Assembly: GCA_910579955.1 (NCBI GenBank)
Contig: CAJTWE010000042.1
Span: forward strand, 1 to 11,304
Length of the DNA: 11,304 nucleotides
Source: an uncultured Ruminococcus sp.
Lineage (GTDB): Bacteria; Bacillota; Clostridia; Oscillospirales; Ruminococcaceae
Reading direction: 5' to 3'
Below are positions 5,945 to 11,304 of this stretch, in pieces; position 1 is the first letter of the stretch; every line of letters starts with the position of its first letter. The notes under the pieces are model-generated. The model saw only the letters and a program-made list of their open reading frames with translations. It ran no database searches and had not been told where the DNA came from. Made by a program: the position numbers and the translations under genes.

Positions 5945-7408
5945 TTAAATTACTTCTTTCAAAATAAGATAACCTACCTCAGCCAAAGAACGGGCTTCGA
6001 TATAGTTGCTGTCGATTATGTAATTTTCATTCATAAGATTACGGCGTATCTCACGGATACGTTCAAAACCATCAAGAATTTTTGATGTATCAGTAATAAC
6101 AAAGCAGCTTTCCTGCATAATATGACGTATTTCAGTACGGAAGCCTGTCGGCAGCGGAATAGCGTTTTCTCTTTCAGGAAAACGAAATTCCTCAAATTCA
6201 TCAGTGCAGGAGCTTAATCTTTCTGAGATTGTAAGTGCTGCCTGATGTGAAAATACAAGGGCTTCAAGCAGGGAATTGCTTGCCAAACGATTGTTGCCGT
6301 GAACGCCTGTATGAGAACATTCACCGCAGGCAAACAAATTCTTGACAGAGGTTTCTGAATTTTGGTTTACGTTTATGCCGCCCATAAGATAGTGCTGGCA
6401 TGGATATATTGGAATAGGGCCTGTTGTCATATCATATCCTTGTTCAAGAACGCTTTCATATATCATAGGGAAACGCTTTTTGATAAACTCAGAATCCTTG
6501 TAGGAAATATCAAGATAAAAATCACAGCTGCCTGTCCGTCTGCTTTCCATTACAATAGCGTGAGATACAACGTCACGTGGAGCAAGTTCTAAGCGCTCAT
6601 CATAAAGATGCATGAATCTCTCTTTATTGCAGTTGAGCAGGTATGCGCCTTCGCCACGTACGGCTTCCGATATGAGGAAACATTCTCTTGTGTGGTGATT
6701 ATTAAAAGCGGTAGGGTGAAACTGAATTAAGTGAAGATTGCGTATTTCCGCACCAATTTCACTTGCCATAGCAATTCCATCACCTGTAGAAATTTTGCTG
6801 TTGGTGGTGAATTCATATATTCTGCCTATGCCACCTGTTGCCAGAGTCATAAAGTGACAGTGTGCAGCGGAAAGTTCCCCGTCCTTTAGTATCTGTACAG
6901 AAAAGCCTGTAGAGGTTTTTTTCAGGTCAACCATCATTGTATTTTCAAGAATAGTCACATTTGGCAGAGCCTTTACAGCTTCGATAAGTGTACGGAGTAT
7001 TTCCGCACCTGTAGAATCCTTGTGGTGGAATATTCTATGTCTTGAATGTCCGCCTTCAAGTGTACGATGAAGCTTGCCATCTGGAGTTCTGTCAAAATCT
7101 GCGCCAAGCTCCAGTATTTTTTCGATCTCAAACTTAGCGTTATCAGCAAGCAGACCAACAGCTTCGGGGTTATTTTTAAAGCCGCCTGCGATCAGTGTGT
7201 CCTGAACGTGAAGATCAACGCTGTCGTCAGTAACGTCACCGGGTGGATGGTATACACCGGCGATTCCACCTTGAGCCAAGGCAGAATTACAAAGAGTAAG
7301 CTCTTGCTTGCATAATATAAGTATTTTGCAGGTGCGAGGTAAATTTAAAGCATTGTATAGTCCGGCAGCACCGCAGCCGGCAATTATAACATCATAGGTA
7401 TTCTCCAT
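5945..7408 (-). CDS. nadB: L-aspartate oxidase
   Basis: FAD enzyme that oxidises L-aspartate to iminoaspartate, the first step of quinolinate synthesis; fumarate can replace oxygen as electron acceptor in anaerobes. With the ATG at 7408 it has 487 aa. Visible blocks: YDVIIAGCGAAGL Rossmann motif (5-17), ALAQGGIAG (43-51), EGGHSRHRI (118-126), TGGIGRIYEFTTN (191-203), QFHPTA (229-234), SEAVRGEGA (247-255), LAPRDVV (275-281), HYLMGGI (339-345) and GECSHTGVHGNNRLASNSLL (362-381). An in-frame ATG at 7462 would add 18 residues before the FAD motif, but it lacks a ribosome binding site. The 7408 start has AAAGGA about 12 nt upstream, slightly long, and places the FAD motif normally. It forms an operon with nadC. 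The next enzyme, NadA, is not encoded here. Confidence 0.95.
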   Translation of the reverse strand: MENTYDVIIAGCGAAGLYNALNLPRTCKILILCKQELTLCNSALAQGGIAGVYHPPGDVTDDSVDLHVQDTLIAGGFKNNPEAVGLLADNAKFEIEKILELGADFDRTPDGKLHRTLEGGHSRHRIFHHKDSTGAEILRTLIEAVKALPNVTILENTMMVDLKKTSTGFSVQILKDGELSAAHCHFMTLATGGIGRIYEFTTNSKISTGDGIAMASEIGAEIRNLHLIQFHPTAFNNHHTRECFLISEAVRGEGAYLLNCNKERFMHLYDERLELAPRDVVSHAIVMESRRTGSCDFYLDISYKDSEFIKKRFPMIYESVLEQGYDMTTGPIPIYPCQHYLMGGINVNQNSETSVKNLFACGECSHTGVHGNNRLASNSLLEALVFSHQAALTISERLSSCTDEFEEFRFPERENAIPLPTGFRTEIRHIMQESCFVITDTSKILDGFERIREIRRNLMNENYIIDSNYIEARSLAEVGYLILKEVI

Positions 7409-7486
7409 TTTTGAGAACAGTCCTTTCAAATACGCATAAGCGTCTGTTTTTTTGCATGCCATGTGCCATGATGGTATACTTATTTT

Positions 7487-7515
7487 ATTATATCACACTT
7501 TTTTTATTTTGTCAC
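7487..7515 (-). promoter_or_regulatory. Promoter for nadBC
   Basis: On the minus strand, GTGACA (7510-7515, five of six matches to TTGACA), a 17-bp A-rich spacer and TATAAT (7487-7492) with TGA before it (extended -10). Predicted start near 7480, so the leader to the ATG at 7408 is about 70 nt. A tandem 7-bp near-repeat, GCCATGT/GCCATGA on the plus strand (7458-7471), lies just after the start and could hold an operator, but I recognise no known NAD-regulator site. Confidence 0.65.
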
Positions 7516-7594
7516 CAGTTTTTGCAAAAAATATATAATATACATTTTACTTTAGTATTAATTTTAATTTTCACAAAACTAACACCTTAATCGC

Positions 7595-7663
7595 TTTATA
7601 TTTTTAAATTTTAGCGCTATACTATTATTATAATAAATAATTATAATAAATGTATAAAGGAGG
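7595..7663 (+). promoter_or_regulatory. AT-rich promoter region and ribosome binding site of the ABC exporter operon
   Basis: The best pair is TTTATA (7595-7600), a 17-bp spacer and TATACT (7618-7623); the -35 is weak. Two perfect TATAAT hexamers follow at 7629-7634 and 7642-7647, without a good -35 for either, so the exact start is uncertain. AAAGGAGG (7656-7663), six bases before the ATG at 7670, is a near-ideal ribosome binding site. Confidence 0.45.
7625..7650. repeat. Direct repeat and palindrome just upstream of the ABC exporter genes
   Basis: TTATAATAAA occurs twice, at 7628-7637 and 7641-7650, 13 bp apart. The first copy overlaps a perfect 12-bp palindrome TTATTATAATAA (7625-7636). 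An 8-bp palindrome TAGCGCTA lies at 7612-7619. These sit between the likely promoter and the ribosome binding site, where a repressor would bind, but AT-rich sequence makes such repeats common by chance. Confidence 0.45.
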
Positions 7664-7669
7664 AAAATC

Positions 7670-9400
7670 ATGATACGTAAACTCATGGGGTGCATAAGAG
7701 AGTACAAAAAGCCGACTCTCCTTGCACCGATTTTTGTTACACTTGAAGTTGTAATGGAAGTTGTCATACCGCTCATGATGGCAAAGCTTATTGATGACGG
7801 TATTGACGGAGGCGATTTTCACGCACTCATTACTGTAGGTCTGACTTTGGTTGTAATGGTCATTATGTCGCTCGCATTTGGAGTGCTTGCCGGAAAGTAT
7901 GCAGCGGTAGCGTCCGCAGGCTTTGCCAAGAACCTGAGACATGATATGTTTCACAATGTGCAGACATATTCATTTGGAAATATTGATAAGTTTTCAGCTT
8001 CCAGTATAGTAACTCGTATGACTACTGATGTACAGACGCTTCAAAACGCCTATCAGATGCTTGTGCGTATTGCTCTGCGTACGCCTACTATGCTTGTATT
8101 TTCACTTGTTATGGCTTTTACGGTAAACAGCAGCTTAGCGCTTGTATTTCTGGGCGCAATGCCAATTTTGGCTGTGGGCATATATCTTATCGTATCAAAG
8201 GCACACCCTATATTCAAGCGTGTGTTCCGTACATATGATAAGCTTAACAATGTAGTACAGGAAAATCTTCATGGTGTTAGAGTTGTAAAATCTTTTGTAA
8301 GAGAAGAACACGAAAAGAAAAAGTTTGGCAGCGTCTCTCAAAGTATTTACGATGATTTTGTAAAGGTAGAAAAAAGAATGACGCTCACAAATCCGCTTAT
8401 GCAGTTTTGTATGTACAGCTGTATTATACTTATAAGCTGGCTGGGTGCAAGATTTATAGTAAATTCCGAAATGACAACAGGTGAGCTTATGAGTATGTTC
8501 ACCTATGCTATGCAGATACTTATGAGCCTTATGATGCTTTCTATGGTTATTGTTATGATAATTATGTCAAGAGCGTCTGCGGAGCGTATCACAGAGATAC
8601 TGAATGAGGAAAGCGATCTTCACAGTCCGGATAATGCAGTTACTACAGTTCCGAATGGCTCTGTAGAATTTGACGGTGTTAATTTCAGCTATTCCGGAAA
8701 ACCGGATAAGTGTTGCCTCAAGAATGTAGATTTGAAGATACCATCAGGTGCTACTGTGGGTATTTTGGGCGGTACAGGCAGCGCAAAATCATCTCTTGTA
8801 CAGCTTATCCCAAGACTGTACGATGTAACGTCTGGTTCTGTTAAGGTAGGCGGCATTGATGTGCGCCAATATGACCTTGATGCACTTCGTCATCAGGTGG
8901 CAATGGTTCTTCAAAAAAATGTTCTCTTCTCTGGTACTATAAAGGAGAATCTGCGTTGGGGCAATGAAGATGCTACAGATGAAGAGCTTGTTCATGCATG
9001 CAAGCTTGCTTGTGCAGATGAATTTATAAATACATTCCCGGATGGCTATGATACCTACATTGAGCAGGGCGGTACAAATGTTTCCGGCGGTCAGAAGCAG
9101 AGACTTTGTATAGCAAGAGCACTTCTTAAAAAGCCGAAAATACTCATTCTCGACGATTCTACCAGCGCTGTTGATACACATACTGATGCCATGATACGAC
9201 GTGCATTTTTAGACGAGATTCCCGGAACGACAAAGCTTATTATTGCGCAGAGAATAAGCTCTATTCAGGATGCAGACTTTATAATAGTACTTGATAATGG
9301 TAATATTACCGGAGTTGGCACTCATGAAGAGCTGCTTGTAAATAATGAAATTTATCGTGAGGTTTATGAAGCTCAGCAGAAAGGAAGTGTACCGCAATGA
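7670..9400 (+). CDS. ABC exporter half-transporter, degenerate-site subunit
   Basis: 576 aa: a membrane domain with six helices (about 17-40, 55-75, 133-155, 156-175, 245-264, 280-300) followed by a nucleotide-binding domain (about 332-565), the layout of type IV (multidrug/lipid) exporters. ATPase motifs: Walker A GGTGSAKS (367-374), with Ala372 where Gly normally precedes the Lys; Q-loop Gln415; signature VSGGQ (471-475); Walker B ILILDD (491-496), with Asp496 in place of the catalytic Glu; and AQR with Gln527 in place of the H-loop His. Its own ATP site should thus hydrolyse poorly, as in TM287 of TM287/288-type heterodimers, while its intact signature serves the partner's site. The stop overlaps the next start (ATGA). 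The substrate cannot be told; drugs, peptides or lipids are all possible. Confidence 0.95.
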   Translation: MIRKLMGCIREYKKPTLLAPIFVTLEVVMEVVIPLMMAKLIDDGIDGGDFHALITVGLTLVVMVIMSLAFGVLAGKYAAVASAGFAKNLRHDMFHNVQTYSFGNIDKFSASSIVTRMTTDVQTLQNAYQMLVRIALRTPTMLVFSLVMAFTVNSSLALVFLGAMPILAVGIYLIVSKAHPIFKRVFRTYDKLNNVVQENLHGVRVVKSFVREEHEKKKFGSVSQSIYDDFVKVEKRMTLTNPLMQFCMYSCIILISWLGARFIVNSEMTTGELMSMFTYAMQILMSLMMLSMVIVMIIMSRASAERITEILNEESDLHSPDNAVTTVPNGSVEFDGVNFSYSGKPDKCCLKNVDLKIPSGATVGILGGTGSAKSSLVQLIPRLYDVTSGSVKVGGIDVRQYDLDALRHQVAMVLQKNVLFSGTIKENLRWGNEDATDEELVHACKLACADEFINTFPDGYDTYIEQGGTNVSGGQKQRLCIARALLKKPKILILDDSTSAVDTHTDAMIRRAFLDEIPGTTKLIIAQRISSIQDADFIIVLDNGNITGVGTHEELLVNNEIYREVYEAQQKGSVPQ

Positions 9401-11304
9401 GAATGAATGGCAGAAAAAATGCACCGCCTATGGGCGGACGGCCGCCTAAAAATGCAGGAAAAACCTTTAAACGGCTGATGCAGTATCTCGGACGATATCG
9501 TTATTTGATGATACCTGTTGTTATTTGTATTTTGATAAGTGCGGTCGCAAGTGTTGCAAGCTCACTCTTTTTGAAAACACTGATAGATGATTATATTTCT
9601 CCAATGCTTCTGACAGGCGACAATGATTTTGCGCCGCTTTTGCGTGCTATAATTATGATGGGCGGTATATTTGCATTTGGCATTATATCTACTTTAGTTC
9701 AGGCACGTATTATGATAATAATAGCTCAGGGCATACTTAAAAAGGTTAGAGACGATATGTTCTCCCATATGCAGTCGCTTCCTATAAGTTATTTTGACAG
9801 AAACGCTGCCGGCGATATAATGAGTCTTTATACTAACGATACAGACACCCTCAGACAAATGATAACTCAGAGTATACCGCAGTTTATTTCGTCTGGTGTA
9901 ACTATTATAGTAGTTCTTATTTCCATGCTGTCTACTAGTCTGTGGCTTACGGGATTTGTGCTTCTTTTTGTAGCATTTATGATATTTGTTACAAAAACCA
10001 TAGGCGGCAAAAGCGGAAAGTATTTTATCAAACAGCAGCAGTCCCTTGGCAATGTAAACGGTTATATTGAGGAAATGATACAAGGTCAGAAGGTTGTAAA
10101 GGTATTTTCCCACGAGGATAAAGCAGCGGAGGAATTCGACCGCAGAAATGAAGAGCTTTTTGACAGTGCCTCTAAAGCAAATATATTTGCTAATATTATA
10201 GGCCCTGTAAATAACAATCTGGGTCATTTGCAGTATGTATTTTTAGGCATTGTGGGTGGATGTCTTGCTTTTGGCGGAGTGGGAGGTATAACTCTTGGTA
10301 CTATAGCCGCATTTTTGCAGCTTTCAAAAAGTTTCACCATGCCTATCGGTCAAGTAGCGCAGCAGGCAAGTTCTATTGTAATGGCGCTTGCCGGTGCGGA
10401 GAGAATATTCAAGCTTCTTGACGAAGAGCCGGAAACAGACGATGGTTATGTTACGCTTGTAAATGCAAAGGAAAATGCAGATGGTTCTCTTAGCGAATGC
10501 AGCGAAAGAACAGGAATATGGGCATGGAAGCATCCACATCAGTCGGACGGTACTGTGACATATAAAAAGCTTGAGGGCGAGGTTTGTCTCAATGAGGTGG
10601 ATTTCGGATATGTTCCAGAGAAAACGGTTCTGCATGATATAAGCATTTTTGCAAAGCCGGGTCAGAAAATAGCCTTTGTAGGTACAACAGGTGCAGGTAA
10701 AACAACTATTACCAATCTGATAAACAGGTTTTATGACATAGCAGACGGCAAGGTGCGTTACGACGGCATAAACATAAATAAGATAAAGAAAGCAGATCTT
10801 CGCCGCTCACTGGGCATAGTTCTTCAGGATGTACATCTTTTTACTGGTACTGTTATGGATAACATTCGTTACGGCAGACTTGATGCAACAGATGAGGAAT
10901 GTATAGCAGCAGCAAAGCGTGCGGGAGCGCATGAATTTATAGAAATTCTGCCTGATGGATATAATACGATACTTTCAGGAGATGGAGCAGGACTTTCACA
11001 GGGTCAAAGACAGCTTTTGTCTATAGCAAGAGCAGCGGTAGCAGATCCGCCTGTTATGATTCTTGATGAGGCTACTTCTTCTATTGATACGAGAACAGAG
11101 CGTATAGTACAGGCAGGCATGGATGCTCTTATGCATGGCAGAACTGTATTTGTAATAGCGCATCGACTTTCAACAATTCAGAATTCAGATGTTATAATGG
11201 TACTTGACCACGGCAGAATAATAGAACGTGGCAGTCATGAGGAACTGATGGCGCAAGCAGGAAGATATTATCAGCTCTATACAGGCGCTGTGAAAGAAAT
11301 CGCA
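9397..11304 (+). CDS. ABC exporter half-transporter, catalytically intact subunit (3' end cut off)
   Basis: The frame is open for 636 codons to the window edge. It begins with a Pro/Gly-rich basic extension (1-25), then a six-helix membrane domain (about 36-330) and a nucleotide-binding domain (about 393-630), so only a few residues are likely missing. Walker A is GTTGAGKT (429-436), Q-loop Gln477, signature LSQGQ (533-537), Walker B VMILDE with Glu558, and H-loop His589, all canonical except Gln535 in the signature. That change falls in the half-site that pairs with the degenerate Walker motifs of the 7670-9400 product, so the two should form an asymmetric heterodimer with one working ATP site. 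Between the membrane domain and the NBD is an insertion of about 44 residues (349-392) with GIWAWKHPH. The ATG overlaps the previous stop; AAAGGA lies 11 nt upstream. A second in-frame ATG is at 9403. Confidence 0.94.
   Translation, partial: MRMNGRKNAPPMGGRPPKNAGKTFKRLMQYLGRYRYLMIPVVICILISAVASVASSLFLKTLIDDYISPMLLTGDNDFAPLLRAIIMMGGIFAFGIISTLVQARIMIIIAQGILKKVRDDMFSHMQSLPISYFDRNAAGDIMSLYTNDTDTLRQMITQSIPQFISSGVTIIVVLISMLSTSLWLTGFVLLFVAFMIFVTKTIGGKSGKYFIKQQQSLGNVNGYIEEMIQGQKVVKVFSHEDKAAEEFDRRNEELFDSASKANIFANIIGPVNNNLGHLQYVFLGIVGGCLAFGGVGGITLGTIAAFLQLSKSFTMPIGQVAQQASSIVMALAGAERIFKLLDEEPETDDGYVTLVNAKENADGSLSECSERTGIWAWKHPHQSDGTVTYKKLEGEVCLNEVDFGYVPEKTVLHDISIFAKPGQKIAFVGTTGAGKTTITNLINRFYDIADGKVRYDGININKIKKADLRRSLGIVLQDVHLFTGTVMDNIRYGRLDATDEECIAAAKRAGAHEFIEILPDGYNTILSGDGAGLSQGQRQLLSIARAAVADPPVMILDEATSSIDTRTERIVQAGMDALMHGRTVFVIAHRLSTIQNSDVIMVLDHGRIIERGSHEELMAQAGRYYQLYTGAVKEIA

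Noticed and set aside
7392..7469. 25-codon upstream ORF overlapping the nadB start (possible leader peptide)
   Set aside because: It has no ribosome binding site, no run of regulatory codons, and no terminator/antiterminator pair around it.
7409..7669. Riboswitch or small RNA in the nadB/exporter divergent region
   Set aside because: Both leaders are short and AT-rich, with no conserved aptamer-like stems or terminator.
9694..10227. 177-codon antisense ORF inside the second exporter gene
   Set aside because: It lies opposite a well-conserved membrane domain, has Cys/Tyr/Lys-rich low-quality composition and no start signals. Other antisense ORFs at 8789-9181, 7628-7954 and 10324-10635 are rejected for the same reason.
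1..11304. CRISPR array, tRNA, rRNA, insertion sequence or phage genes
   Set aside because: I found no regularly spaced repeats, no cloverleaf-like segment, and no transposase or phage-like protein; nearly all sequence is accounted for by the nine genes and short spacers.

Overview
The window looks like chromosomal DNA of a low-G+C Gram-positive bacterium (Firmicutes/Clostridia). The support is strong GGAGG-type ribosome binding sites, sigma-A-like promoters with 17-bp spacers, the secG-rnr gene order, a sortase, and AT-rich spacers. The protein style resembles Ruminococcus-like gut clostridia, but the genus is a low-confidence inference. No mobile element, CRISPR array, tRNA or rRNA is visible, and coding density is high.

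Layout: everything from the left edge to about 7.4 kb is on the minus strand; two genes to the right are on the plus strand, divergent from nadB. Read in transcription order on the minus strand: (i) nadB-nadC (7408 to 5094), the L-aspartate oxidase and quinolinate phosphoribosyltransferase of de novo NAD synthesis, with a promoter at 7487-7515; nadA is not in the window. (ii) secG (4936-4679), with an excellent extended -10 promoter and an intrinsic terminator only 10 nt after its stop. (iii) rnr (RNase R, 4608-2461), starting only 21 nt beyond that terminator, so its expression probably depends on read-through; smpB, which often follows rnr in Firmicutes, is absent. (iv) A three-gene surface module (2331 to the left edge) with its own promoter: a secreted, Thr-rich, C-terminally membrane-anchored protein with four 12-residue repeats; a sortase with His/Cys/Arg intact; and a multi-pass membrane protein that runs off the left edge and whose start overlaps the sortase stop by one base.

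On the plus strand, 7670-11304 encodes two ABC half-transporters with overlapping stop/start codons (ATGA). The first has degenerate catalytic residues and the second has a canonical set, as expected for an asymmetric heterodimeric exporter. The second gene has no stop before the right edge, although nearly all of the expected protein is present.

The housekeeping genes are ordinary. The part most likely to be undescribed is the sortase module. Its neighbouring candidate substrate ends in a sorting-signal-like tail with VDPTG in place of LPxTG, and both the repeat protein and the membrane partner belong to no family I recognise.
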